Positions 1 to 11,397 of a stretch of 64,000 nt of DNA are shown piece by piece. This DNA comes from Plectrocnemia conspersa (lineage: Eukaryota; Arthropoda; Insecta; Trichoptera; Polycentropodidae). A model generated the notes under the pieces. It had not been told where the DNA came from, made no database searches, and saw nothing but the letters and a program-made list of their open reading frames with translations. The stretch is taken from positions 1,178,001 through 1,242,000 of the forward strand of contig VTFK01000294.1 of assembly GCA_009617715.1 (NCBI GenBank). Direction: 5' to 3'. Position numbers and translations under genes: made by a program. How positions within the stretch are numbered: position 1 is the first letter of the stretch; every line of letters starts with the position of its first letter.

Positions 1-394
1 TTATTCGTTTCTTATAATGTTTGTACTGGTATATAAAATTGTGGCATTATTTATCTCTTTAATATCCTTAATAATTAACAAACATAGAAACAAAAATCAT
101 TTTTCACTGACAAATATGAAATCTAATAGAATGACACTCTGATATATATAATCTGCCTCTCAATGTAGATATGAACAATTTCTAAAAATAGTGGAAAGCT
201 TAGAAGAAGAACAAAAAATATAATACAAATATAAATTATCGTACACTGATATTTTTATAGATTTTAAATTTTACTAAAAACTCACTCTTCATGTATTAAA
301 ATAATTTTAACGTTTTTATAATTATATTTTTTTTATCCGTATTGCTTGTAATGAGAAAAATATTGTAATATATTGGATAATTAATATACAACAG
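1..394 (+). other. Intron of the Gat-like gene (partial)
   Basis: AT-rich sequence ending in the acceptor at 393-394. I see no further transporter exon or repeat in it. Confidence 0.6.
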
Positions 395-2525
395 GGAGGC
401 GTATATCTAGTAAATCTGCTGAACGTTTACGGACCTGGATTGGCCATCTTGTTTGTCGTCTTCGTCGAGGCAGCTGGAGTTTGCTGGGTATACGGAGTTG
501 ACAGATTCTCGTCGGACGTCGAACAGATGATAGGTCATCGTCCTGGTATTTTCTGGAGAGTCTGCTGGAACTACATCAGTCCCGTTTTCCTATTGGTATA
601 TATATATTCATCAAGTCCATAAAAAAATATTATTAAATATAAAGCTAACATTAATTATTGCTTCTAGTTCATCTTCATGTTCTCTCTACTATCATACAAA
701 GAAATGTTGGGAGAAGAATACAAATATCCAGATTGGAGCATCACAGTTGGATGGATACTGACTGGGTCGTCGGTCATATGGATTCCGTTGTATTTCTTAT
801 ACAAACTAGCAATCACTCCAGGAAAATTCGTTCATGTAAGTACAATATATTCTAAAATGTCTATATTTGTGAGGAGAGTCTCGAACTATGCATATGCATT
901 AAAGTCGTTACGGAACGTGAGACTGGAACAAAGGGAAGGATTACTTTCTTCATCAGACACTCGAGGTTCTATCGTCCGATAGTTTCCCGAGAGAAAAATA
1001 AAGAAAAGACAAACAGTGCTGGCCTTCGTGAGGCGAGCGAAATCGATACCGTGTCCATTGAAACACTAAAGTTACTGTGTCATCATCCTCGAAGACCTCT
1101 ATTGCGTCTATTTCACGTCCATTGTCTCCTTATATCGCAAATCATACAAGTATTCGAGAGACTAATGTCCCTTAAAGAATTATGTTATACGATGCGTGAA
1201 AGATAGCGTATTAAATAATATTTTAAGTAATCGATAGTTAATGTGAAATCAATCATTTGTAATTAGTTATTTTTAAAAATAACACTATTTATCTAATAAT
1301 ATAATTGTAATTTTTATGCATTAATTAGTAAATTTATTAATTGCATTCTTCAGATATTTTGTCAAAAAAATAATTTAAATATATTTGGATTTTTTTACCA
1401 TTATGATAATTTTGCAGTTTTTAGTGTTACCGTTTCATTACCTACATATTTAATATCTCAACACACACATAACATTCTCGTTTAGAGTAAATATGCGGCA
1501 CCCAAACGCTGCGCTTTGGCGCCATCTTCAATTTTGCAGATGTGTTATAGATGTAGATGTCTCTACGACTATATTAAATTAACACTGGAGAGCATTAATA
1601 GTATCATGCCGATTTACCGGATTGCAGATGTCAATCGCGACCACTCAAAAACGACATGAGAGTTTTACTAGCTGTACTTGCACGAATTCCTTTAATATAA
1701 CACACTTTTTAATTTAGGGTTGTTACACGACTGAAGACTAAAGAGTTAAAGACTGACCGGTTCTAAAACTATATGAAAAGCAAAATTAGAAACATAATAC
1801 AAGAGTGATTTGAAAAATCTGTTTTATTTTGTGATTGATTTTTAATACCAGTAGAACATCCCTTAAATTATTTTTCAACATAGGAAACATTAACTAAATG
1901 CATTTGATAAGCATATGAACGAGTTTGCTGATTTAAACGTTATAGAAGTCTCGCTTCTCATCTTCATTTTGGCACCCAACGCTCGCAAAGTTTCTGATAT
2001 TTCGATAACAATTCCATAAATAACTGTTCTGGGTACTTTATGGCATTGTTCATGAAGTTCATCGATCGTTAAACCACTATCAAAGCAATACTTTTTTTCA
2101 ATGAATGACTTATACGCCATAAACCTCTTCCTGCTTTAAATTTACGACGTTATTGCTATCAATAGAATTTCAACAGAATGATTCTCCCGTTTGGCTGTAA
2201 TTTATGAATTTTCATATTTCTACTCTAGCTGCGCTTTTGAATTATACTTTTAAATTCTTCAATGCGAAGTATGTGATATTTTATTCTATATAAAATGATT
2301 TAGAATAAGAATCTACTATCAAATCTCTTCATTTAATAAGATTGTCGGCGTGAATGTTTTGTCTTTAATCTGTACAATACCACATCGATTAATGCATTTG
2401 CAAAAAATGTGCAGTGATTTCAAAACAATTTCAAATATATTTTCTTCTTTTAGCGTATCAAGTTCATCATGAAGCCAGAAGTTTCACCACCTTCGTCCAA
2501 CTACTGCACTGGCACTGACGTGTGA
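395..2525 (+). CDS. Gat: GABA transporter (SLC6 family), 3'-terminal exons only
   Basis: Last part of a sodium- and chloride-dependent neurotransmitter symporter, a plasma-membrane protein that clears transmitter from the extracellular space. Three exons are visible: 395-595 (67 codons), 668-835 (56 codons) and 2454-2525 (23 codons plus TGA), all joined in phase 0. They follow acceptor tag/cag sites and precede gtatat and gtaagt donors. The peptide holds the last three or four membrane segments of the SLC6 fold: GGVYLVNLLNVYGPG, the helix ending in VCWVYGVDRFSSDV, then FWRVCWNYISPVFLL, and the final helix WILTGSSVIWIPLYFLYKL. The tail ends NYCTGTDV. The MLGEEYKYPDW loop favours insect Gat over dopamine or serotonin transporters, from family memory only. 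Upstream exons lie left of the window. Poly(A) signals AATAAA occur at 3406, 3475 and 3701. Confidence 0.78.
836..2453 (+). other. Last intron of the Gat-like gene
   Basis: A 1.6-kb intron from a gtaagt donor to a ttttag acceptor. Reading through the donor stays open to 982, so intron retention would give an alternative C-terminus, but that tail resembles nothing I know in SLC6 proteins. The intron also holds an antisense ORF at 1890-2120, listed separately. Confidence 0.6.
1890..2120 (-). CDS. Unrecognised small antisense ORF in Gat intron
   Basis: A 76-codon ATG-initiated ORF on the strand opposite Gat. Its first ~50 residues look protein-like: charged and amphipathic, with HEQCHKVPRTVIYGIVIEI and ETLRALGAKMK. 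The last ~20 residues are Ser/Asn/Phe-rich and look random. I do not recognise a family. It could be an exon of a nested gene, a gene fragment, or chance. No flanking exon or promoter was identified. Confidence 0.2.
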   Translation of the reverse strand: MAYKSFIEKKYCFDSGLTIDELHEQCHKVPRTVIYGIVIEISETLRALGAKMKMRSETSITFKSANSFICLSNAFS

Positions 2526-3869
2526 CCCGAACGTCCATCTGACGAATGGCTAGTTTAAATCTCAACCGATACTTCAATCCAACCAACAATTTGGAGAACT
2601 TCAAACATAGAAATCTTATCTGTTTATTAAAAATACCATATATAAAAATATTATAATCCTACGTTAATGCTGAATGTCGCCGTTGCAAACTATTTAACGA
2701 ATCTTGTTGTTAAGGCTGGTTTGTGTCCAACGTTAAAGCCATGTATATTAGAACGAGTGTATTGTATATAATATAACGTTGTTATAATCATATATCATAT
2801 ATTATGTATCTCATATATTGACGAAATGCTGGATCGACTATAAATACGTTAATATTATTAACACAACATTCATTTTAACTCATGAAATGTTATTCTAGTA
2901 ATATGTATTTAAATGTTTTACTCAAGTTGAACGAATTAAATTTTGCATGATATCTTTGTAGATAATATATAATATAATCCATCGGTGATCGCTTTAACTT
3001 TGAAATCATGTTATCTCGCTTGTAACTTTGGGCAATGAGTTACAATTGTAAATAACGTGAACGTACATATTGATTGGCGTTGTAATGTAGATTTTATTTG
3101 ATAATATATATTAATAAGTAGTATTATAAATATTGTGTATTAACGTCATTGATAAAAACCGCTGTAGGTTCAAATAGATTTAAATATACTCGGATATATT
3201 ATCATTCTTTATTCAGCTTGATTAAATGTAAGTGAAATATGTTTAAATACCGTATCATGCTAAGAAAGAAGTATACAAGGGCTTAGCCGTAGACTATATA
3301 AATAATATATATTATTATAAACATACGATCAAACAGTAGAAGCTTAATTAAACGGATAATGAAACATAAATTCTTTAGAACCGTATGAAAAAAATGTTGG
3401 TAGAAAATAAACTTGAATTAAATCATACTTATTATGAAATACATGTTTAGAGATTGATGTTGAATGTTAGATTGAATAAATAATATTCATATACCTACGA
3501 TATATATATTTGTACTTATAGGAGTTTTTTATTGCAAAAGTGGCGTTGCAGCCATTACGCCACTTTTCAAAATATGTGTATGCATATTGCGGCTATTTTG
3601 TATTTAATGTTGTATTTTCAACACATTTTATTTTCAGCGTTGTTCGCGATCGTTTGATTCAGCCATACAAACGATTGTCAACAATGCTGCTTTGAGCGTT
3701 AATAAACTTTTTTGTTTAAACTTCTGTTTTATTCACTCATAGTCCCAAAAAATATGCATAAGATACGGAAAAGATGTAGGTAAGAGAAACATATGTGACC
3801 ATGCAAAAAAAAAAACAATATTGAAATTTATTTTTTTATTTACAATAATGGAAGTAATACAAAAACTTA
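2526..3869. other. Gat 3'UTR and convergent intergenic region
   Basis: Non-coding, AT-rich. Holds the 3' untranslated region of Gat with AATAAA on the plus strand at 3406-3411, 3475-3480 and 3701-3706. For the opposing helicase gene, AATAAA occurs on the minus strand at 3827-3832 and 3835-3840. The two genes are tail to tail. Confidence 0.6.
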
Positions 3870-6800
3870 TCATGAAGTACTCTCTTCGGTTTTTCTTTTT
3901 CTTTTCAACATTACATTGCCCAGCGGATTCTTCTGTCTCGCCTATAAAAAAAAACACATTTAACTCAAAAACATACAAAAAGCAAACCATAAATCAAAAA
4001 CGCTACTAACCTTATACTTCATAGCCTTACTACTTCCATAATTCATCTTCCCTTTCTTCCTCTTAACACCACCCGACAAAGTAGTCGAGCCACCGATTCC
4101 CTTAACATCTTTCAACGCTTCAGGAATTATGTACTCGGGAACGTCTGATAAATGCTCTTGAATCCTGACAGTATGCAGCGCTTTATCGTGCCTCAGTGCC
4201 GACAGTTCCAATGGATTATCTTCAAAAAACGACTTTAACTTCTTGCAATTCAAAATCTCTTGCTTTATCTCCTTCAATCTAGCCTCTCTGACTGCTATGC
4301 GAGTCACGGCTCGCCAAGCGTCTTTCGATCTATATCTGAACCCTTCGACTTGCTCCAAGCAGAATTCATAAGTCCTGAAAAGCAATACCATTATGCAACG
4401 TTGATCAGAAAATATAATAAAATTAGCAATAGCATTTTATTCAGCGAGAAGATTTGTTCGACATGAATTTGATCAATGCAAATCATGCACTATCAATTCG
4501 GGAGTATCGTTTTCATCATGATATTTTATTAGTTAAATAATGAATATAATAAACATACTTTAAAACATTTTCCATGTTGTAAGCTTTCGATAGATGTTTT
4601 TCTACTTCGTCGAATAGTTTAGATTCCGTCATTGATACAAATGATAAAACTTGACCCTAGAAATTAAAAAAACATCTGTATTATATAGTTAACATAGATA
4701 ATATAAATCATGTTCTATTCAACACTCAAAATCAGAAATAATTCCATTTCTATACATTAGTACTTTTTCTTCATAAGAGAGAAGGTAAAACCTTAGTAAT
4801 CAAAAGCATAATCTTTCAGATTAGAATACACGTAAATGAATGTGCCTAAATAAAAAATTAAAAGCCGATCAAAAGGAAGACACATTTATTGAAGAAAATT
4901 TTGCAGATTGTTTAACAGTCATCAAGTAATTGTGAAAACAGCGTGTTAGATTCCGAAAGTGATAATTCATCAATACCTCGCCCACGTTTTCGAACAATGA
5001 ACCTGCATGATAGCGACACATAAGAAGATAGAATGATCCATCAACGAGGAAAATTGTTTTTTAAAGTTTATATGCTAAACAAAATTATAAAATATGACAT
5101 ATTTTTAAGGATGGTTTGAATGATACTTCTCATAACAGATACATCTATGGAGTGGAACGGCACAGGATGCCCAGATATATCGAGTTTAGATGCTTTTTTG
5201 TGTCAGCAAGCAATCAGATTATAAAAAATGTGACATTCATTATATATATAATTTATATATAATTTAATTCGATGTTGATTTATTAAAATGATCTTCTGTT
5301 GAAATGAATGGATTTGTTTCCGGTTTTGATTGAAAGATTGTTTGTAAAAATACCTGATTATTACCGCGAGCTGTGCGACCCGCTCTATGAATATACGAAC
5401 TAAGATCAGCAGGAAAATCAAAATTCATCACATTCGAAACCGCTGAAAGTCAATACCGCGAGATATTCCAGATTCTTTGTCTTTTCTACGTTTTGAAGGC
5501 TTAGCATTTTTCTAAAAATATCATAAATAATTAGATAATGATATGATAAAAACGTATTGATCGTGTTTGATTATAATTACATTTTTGTCCTTTTTTTTCT
5601 TTTTATCAGCGTCCATACCTCCATCAGGATTTTCTAAAGATTTCTCATCGGATGCTATGATAATTTGGTAATTATCCTTGTTGAACTGCTGAACAGCTAA
5701 GCATCTTATGGCAGCAGGTAATTCAGAGTTTAAAACGCACGCAGGTATTTTAAATTGTTCTAAATATAATTTCAATCTAAAATATTATTATAAAATCAAT
5801 TATTGAATTTGATCAATTGGAACGTTAATAATTATAAAACTCACTTGTAGCACCGATCGACTGTACGGACGAATATTATAGTTTTACCCCTCACAAGATT
5901 CAACTTCAATAGAGCATAAAGAATTGCAGCTTTATCGTTCTCTTCGGCTTTAATGTGATAATGTTCCAGTTGCGAAGTGGGCGCTAATTCGGGTTCTTCC
6001 AATTTCAAAATAACCGGGTTTCTCAAGATCAACCTCTTCAAAGATTGTACGTCTTCCGATAGAGTGGCCGATGCTAATATGGCTTGATACACATTAGGCA
6101 TGTGACTGTAGACGGAAAAATAAATGAATATATACACTAAAACAGTAGAATACAACATAAATAAATACAATATAATAATACTTCAATAGTCCTTTTACTT
6201 CATCTTCGTATCCAAACGAAAAGACTAAATCGGCTTCGTCGATTACCAACGTTTCTAATGTTGATTTCAGTGATAAATGATTCGCTTTCAAATGAGCCAA
6301 AACCTTAGACGGTGTCGATACTAAAATATCTGGTTTTTCTAGTAAGAGCGGTTTAAATAGTTTGATATCACCGTCGACAGATAAATCGACGCATCGAACT
6401 TCGCGCGAACATTTACATGTCAAGTCTTCAACAGCGGCGCATATCTATAATAAATACCATTACAATAAATTCAATTTTAAGACAATAATTTATTTTTTAT
6501 ACATACCTGAGTGCACAATTCCTTGCTGGGAGCCAAAATCAACGCTTTGATGCATTGTTCTGTATCTTTTTGTTTAGATGTGAGAATCTTTTGGATGATA
6601 GGTATTGAAAAAGCTGCTGTTTTTCCCGAACCTGTCCTGGCTCGTACCAATACGTCTTTTCCTTCGATCAATAGAGGAATGGCTCGCTCTTGGATCAACG
6701 TGGGTGTCATCCATCCTTGTTTTGCAATAGCCTACAATAAAACACGTTTGAATCAACAACTTTATAACCTATAAATGTAAACATTCAACTTTATGGTTAA

Positions 6801-6882
6801 CTACCTTTAGGATCCTATCGTCCAAGTGCATTTCGTGAAAATTAACAAATTTTTCTTCTTCGTTCGACGCATTATCGGTCAT
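3870..6882 (-). CDS. Hlc: DEAD-box RNA helicase DDX56/Hlc (one frameshift)
   Basis: Nucleolar ATP-dependent RNA helicase of the DDX56/Dbp9 family, needed for 60S ribosomal subunit assembly. Nine exons, in transcript order: 6805-6882, 6507-6731, 6182-6444, 5845-6105, 5581-5776, 5354-5511, 4559-4656, 4011-4374, 3870-3941. The conceptual protein is about 571 residues, close to the human and fly size. Motifs seen: Q motif GWMTPTLIQ (~32-40), Walker A ARTGSGKT (57-64), PSKEL (94-98), TPSK (145-148), DEAD (170-173), SAT (201-203), HRAGRTARG (~383-391). The basic C-terminus has KRKKGK and KRKRK. The start ATG at 6882 begins [12 protein letters not shown] and no other start fits. All exons join in phase except 5354-5511, which is 158 nt where 159 are needed: after [10 protein letters not shown] the frame shifts by one base near 5441-5446. 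DDX56 identity is secure; whether the frameshift is real is not. Confidence 0.9.
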
Positions 6883-7500
6883 TTTTCAAATGACTGATCA
6901 AAAACAGAAACACGCCGCCGTGCGACCTATCAAAATGGATAATATTGCTAGTGTAGAAAATAATCAACACGGCAAGGTAATATCGAAAATAATAAAAAAT
7001 ACGAAAAACCTGTGACGTCATTAATGGAAAAATCAATATATTTGCTATTATGTAAATAGTGCACCAGACAACTTACAGATGGAACTCATTGCCCTTAGTG
7101 TAGATTTAGAGTTATTAACAAGATTTAACAGCGTTGCTTTGCATAATTTACGGGACTTTGCATGAGAAATCGTTGAATTTTTATAGTACTTGTGAACAAT
7201 TTTTTTCAAGGATGAAACACAATAAGTCAAACATTCAAACAAGGATAACGGATACAAATCTTGAAAATTCTATGGGAATATATTAAAGTAACATTGAGGC
7301 TAATATTTACAACCTCGTAGCTCAAGCAAAAGGCGAATTTCGCACTAAATTGTTAATATTATATAGTTAATTAATATATTTTGTCATTGTTGTTTTATTT
7401 TAAAGCGACTCATATACAATACCAGTCAAGAAACACGCTAGGCACGAATGCTAAGTCCTTTTTTTGAGCTTAGTAATTTATTTTAATAATATTATTATTC

Positions 7501-7665
7501 TGTGGCGGCGTTCTGACAATTCTCAGCTTGCCACACCACCGTAATTTATTTTAAACAATAAATATACATTCTTTTCTTTTTTATTATTCTACTCCGGTTC
7601 CTCGCCAGCTCTCTAAAAAAAAAAGGTCGTTTAATTACGTAGCCCCAAGAACCACATACGCTACA
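7501..7665. mobile_element. Probable solo LTR, 165 bp, gypsy type
   Basis: Begins TGTGGC and ends GCTACA, so it has TG...CA termini. It is flanked by a 4-bp direct repeat ATTC (7497-7500 and 7666-7669). A 4-bp target duplication is usual for gypsy-type integrases. An AATAAA lies internally near 7557, followed by a T-rich stretch, as in an R-U5 region. No internal domain is present, so this would be a recombined solo LTR. I cannot confirm the family without a full-length copy. Confidence 0.5.
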
Positions 7666-8030
7666 ATTCTAATGCGTTTTGTTTGGTTTCTCAAAATTTA
7701 AAACAATTCATCAAAGATGGAATTATGTGTTAGAATAATTATTTTTATTATTATTATTATATAAAAAAAAACAGGTTTAATTTTTCTATAAACTATTTTA
7801 AGAAATATGTGCATTTATGTAAGATAAATCTTTGGATTTTTTCTTCGGAAAAGGATTCGTTGCAAATAGTCTCTATTCACTATTCTGACCAATGCTTGCT
7901 CGCTACCACTCGCTCAACATCTAATCTGTTCAACTTTAATGCACAAATAAGTCGTTTTATGGAAACAATTATTTTATATATTGCTCAAGTAAACGTTCGA
8001 TTTGAATGTGCTTACGCCTGTTTCGCCTTT

Positions 8031-8220
8031 TGTATGCGCTCGCGAACGCCGTCTTACAGCCTTCGAGAATTAGACATAAGAACTAACCAGCACGCGTAGG
8101 GATACGCGTGCTGGTTAGTTCTTAGGTCTGAATCCAAAACACGTGTGATTGTGTATAAAGCAGTATTGAGATCGGCGTGGTCCGATCGTTTCGAAACGAC
8201 GGCGTTCGCGAATGCATACA
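8031..8220. mobile_element. Foldback MITE-like element with nested perfect hairpin
   Basis: Outer inverted repeats of 23 bp at 8031-8053 and 8198-8220 differ at two positions; the arm begins TGTATGC and ends GAACGCCGTC. In the centre, 8077-8098 and 8103-8124 form a perfect 22-bp stem around a 4-nt loop (8099-8102). The stem carries CAGCACGCGT. Beyond it the pairing continues imperfectly. Such nested terminal and internal inverted repeats are typical of non-autonomous DNA elements. No clear target duplication was found. Confidence 0.7.
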
Positions 8221-8727
8221 AAAAAATTAAATAAATAACACACTGTCACAATTCCGCTGACTCAACCACCCCTAATCCTGTGAAAGAATTATGAATGCCA
8301 CCCATTCGGAAAGGGTTGATCTTTTGTACCGACTATACGACCTCGGTTTAATCTAAGAATGCCAAGATACAGCTGGTTATTAATTAATTGTGACAATACA
8401 TTCTGTAATAAATATATTTATTTTTTTAATTACTGGAATTTTGGTTATTATAAAATTATAATTGTGATCGATCATCACAGTCCAAGTTTTGTTTTTTATC
8501 TCGCGAATGAATACGTAAAGATGTAAAAATTCTGAAAAAGTTGGCTAAATGTCGTTAATGAAGAAAATCATATTCGTATATAAAAAAATGGTGAATAAAA
8601 TATATTTTTTATCATGCGAGATGGACAAAAATATTTTAGTTACGGTCGCGTATTGAAGTGACACTTTCTTTCGAGGTTATGTTGTTTGACCCGCATATGA
8701 TCGTAGTTTTATGAATACTCTATAAAT

Positions 8728-10042
8728 ATGGCTACATCTATTGTTACAAAGATATTTGCTCCGTATAAAAATATCATACACCGTTATGATAAAGTATTCA
8801 TCGTTTTAAGACAATTTTCGATTGAAAATAAGCCGTTACATGAAACATCAGAAAAATTAATCAAAGTTGCAATAATCGGAGCGCCAAATGCAGGAAAAAG
8901 CACAATGATAAACCAGCTTCTCGAAAAACAGGTACACATTGTCATACTTAATTTGTTTAGATTGCTCTTTATATTTGATTATAATATTTTTAGATATGCG
9001 CCACTTCAAAGAAGGTGCATACTACGAAAAGTTTATCGCGCGCTATATGCAACTTTGAAAATACGCAGATAGTTTTTCTGGACACTCCGGGAATAGTGAA
9101 CGATTTGGAAATAAAAAAGTAATATTATTTCATGATTCGTTTTAATGTCAATGAAATGAAATTAAATTAAATGTAATTATGCTTAGATATAATTTGGTAA
9201 AGGATATGGACTCTACTCGGACAGGTTTAAACCAAGCTGATATAATAGGCGTTTTGCACGATGTCTCCAATGTACATATAAAAAGCAATCTCAATAATAC
9301 AGTGATTGAATTGCTAGAAAAACACAATGATATTCCAAGTTTCCTCATATTAAATAAGGTAGTAAATTTTAAATATTTATATGTTTCAATAGAGTGAAAT
9401 AAATCATCATTTTTTACTTTTATAGATTGATTTATTGAAGTCAAAAGTCAACTTTTGGAATTGGTCAGGATATTAACCAACAACACGATAGCGGGAAATC
9501 AAATTATAGTTAACAACAAAAGAAAATGCAATGGTGGATATGCTGGTTTTTCTGATGTTTTTATGATATCAGCCCTGGAAGGAGACGGCACTGAGACTAT
9601 AAAGGTTTTTAAATTTGTGTATAATTATGTCAGTGTGTTAATTTATAATACTTATCGTTTTTAATAGGAATATCTCGTGAAAAATGCTAAACATAGCAAT
9701 TGGATTTATTCATCTAATAATTGGACAGATCAAGAACCTGTGAACCTAATCTTAAACGAAGTACGAGCAAAATTATTGGACTTTCTGCCGCAAGAATTAC
9801 CCTATAAGCTAAAAATCAAAATGGAACATTTCGAAGAAGGGTCTGATAAAATTATTGCTGTCGTAAACGTCACATGTCCAAACGAAAGAAAGAAAAAATT
9901 CATAGTCGGCGCTGGTAGAGGCAGATGGAGAATAATATCAGATAAAGTCAGAAGCGATCTTACCTCAGCTTTTCAGAAACCGATAACAGTAATATTAAAT
10001 ATCAAAGCCGAGATAAACAAGGATGAATATAAAAAGCATTAG
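8728..10042 (+). CDS. ERAL1: Mitochondrial GTPase Era-like 1 (one frameshift)
   Basis: Era-type GTPase that binds mitochondrial small-subunit rRNA and helps assemble the mitoribosome. Five exons: 8728-8931, 8994-9118, 9187-9358, 9426-9604, 9668-10042. The conceptual protein is about 351 residues. Motifs: G1 GAPNAGKST (51-59), G3 DTPG (98-101), G4 NKID (~166-169), G5 SALEGDG (~216-222). A C-terminal KH domain has its GxxG-like loop in FIVGAGRGRW. The first ~45 residues are basic, with few acidic residues, and could be a mitochondrial presequence. The start ATG follows a short 5' leader; the stop is TAG and AATAAA follows at 10155. Exon 4 is 179 nt where 180 are needed: after IDLLKSK one base is missing in the aaaagtc run at ~9443-9448, and the frame resumes as QLLELVRILTNN. 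ERAL1 identity is clear from motif order. Confidence 0.9.
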
Positions 10043-10376
10043 TTTGTAAATAATTTAATTAATATATTCGCTGCACATTAAATATGCTCCATGTAACATA
10101 GACTACATTCTTAGATAATATTCCCTACTTATAATTTTATGTTATTTTAGATACAATAAAGACAAGAAATTTAAATATCTTTTTTGGTTTCAATTATGTA
10201 TTATAAAAATCACTTACTGTCTTATAACTCTCCTGGTTTTTTTGAGTGTGTAGTTAAGCGCTGCCTAATGTATATTTTGCTGTACAACTATTACATATAA
10301 CCTATGTAGAGATACATTACTCTATAGTCCAGATGAATCGAAATTATGTACCAGATCTTCGAGTTGGTAATCCAAA

Positions 10377-10925
10377 GTATCAGGTTGTCCCATAAGTCTG
10401 CATTTTTTTCTTACATTTTCAAAAATTAATAACTTTATAAATAACGATAGTTTCACTGTTCTTTCGGTGTTTATTAACAGTAGTCGTATCAATGATGCTA
10501 TTTAGTAATAGAATATTTTTTGTTTCGATTTTTTCAACATTAAATCAACAATGGCAGTGGAAATAAAATAGACTCATTTAAGCTATATTATGCTTTGAGT
10601 TTCAACTCGGTCATAATGCGACAATAGCAGTTAAAAATATTTGTAATGCAATGGGCAGGGATGCCATTAAATTTAGAAAGTGTCAAATGTGCCTCTAAAA
10701 ATTTCGATCTGGGAATTTTGACAATAAATATCTACGTATGGCCGGGTTGTCCTTCGGGATTGTTAGTGAGGATGTTAGGGCTGCCATAGAAGTAGATCCG
10801 AGATTACCGATACAAAAGCCAATGTGTCGCCTACATCAGTTCACAGACATTTAAAAAGTTAAGAAAGGTGTTCATTTGCAGAATATGGGTATTTCATCCT
10901 CCCACAGCGAAGCTCAATAATTCAT
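10377..10925 (+). mobile_element. Decayed mariner transposon, 5' half
   Basis: A mariner-type terminus GGTTGTCCCATAAGT begins at ~10382. After ~180 bp of leader come broken pieces of the transposase N-terminal DNA-binding region: a segment reading like FQLGHNATIAVKNICNAMG, then AAIEVDPRLPIQKP and a serine-histidine block with RHLKK in another frame. Several stops and frameshifts are present. The catalytic half and 3' terminus are missing. Confidence 0.65.
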
Positions 10926-11189
10926 GATTGATTATATACTGGATTGAAATATAGCGATGTTGGTGGGCGGTAAGGAAATTTTAACCATAAAAAATAAGGA
11001 AAAGTGGGCGGTAGGCATAAAAATGTTGACGACCCCCGATCTAGTTAGATCCCTGCAACAGTTTTTGAGTGGAAAAAAATATTTTACAAAAACGACATTA
11101 TTAAAAATACATTCTTTTTTCGAATCAGATATAAAGGAATGAATAACATGTGGAGAATAATTGTTGAATGTTTATATATAGCTTTTAAT

Positions 11190-11397
11190 ATGGCCAAAAC
11201 TTGGCGGTACTCTGTTGGTAACACTGAAGTGACGTAGGCACATTCTCTTGGTGAACTATGGCGGGCTCGCAACACCGGTATGGCCTAGTGCACCATCCAC
11301 TCATTTTTATATTCAAACATAACTATATCTCAATAAAATACTATTGCAGCAGTTCAATCTGTGTCAAATTGCTACCCGTCATCATCCGTTGTTAAAG
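11190..11397 (+). repeat. Unclassified dispersed repeat R1, copy 1
   Basis: Starts with ATATGGCCAAAACTTGGCGG, followed by a GGTAACACTGAAGTGACG block. It ends in a conserved tail beginning ATAAAATACTATTGCAGCAG. Related sequence recurs at 23741-23977 and 36152-36345. No coding capacity and no clear termini. Confidence 0.6.

Larger units (their letters stand above)
6883..8727. other. Divergent intergenic region between Hlc and ERAL1
   Basis: Shared 5' region of two divergently transcribed housekeeping genes. Hlc starts at its left edge and ERAL1 at its right. It contains the solo-LTR candidate (7501-7665) and the nested foldback element (8031-8220), listed separately. I see no convincing coding ORF; those present are AT-rich or overlap the foldback element. 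Confidence 0.6.

Noticed and set aside
677..982. ORF running from Gat exon 2 through its donor to 982
   Set aside because: The tail after the gtaagt donor has no similarity to SLC6 C-termini, and a good terminal exon exists at 2454-2525. Intron retention remains only a remote possibility.
7809..8099. 96-codon plus-strand ORF
   Set aside because: Ends inside the foldback element and has no domain; its openness comes from AT composition.
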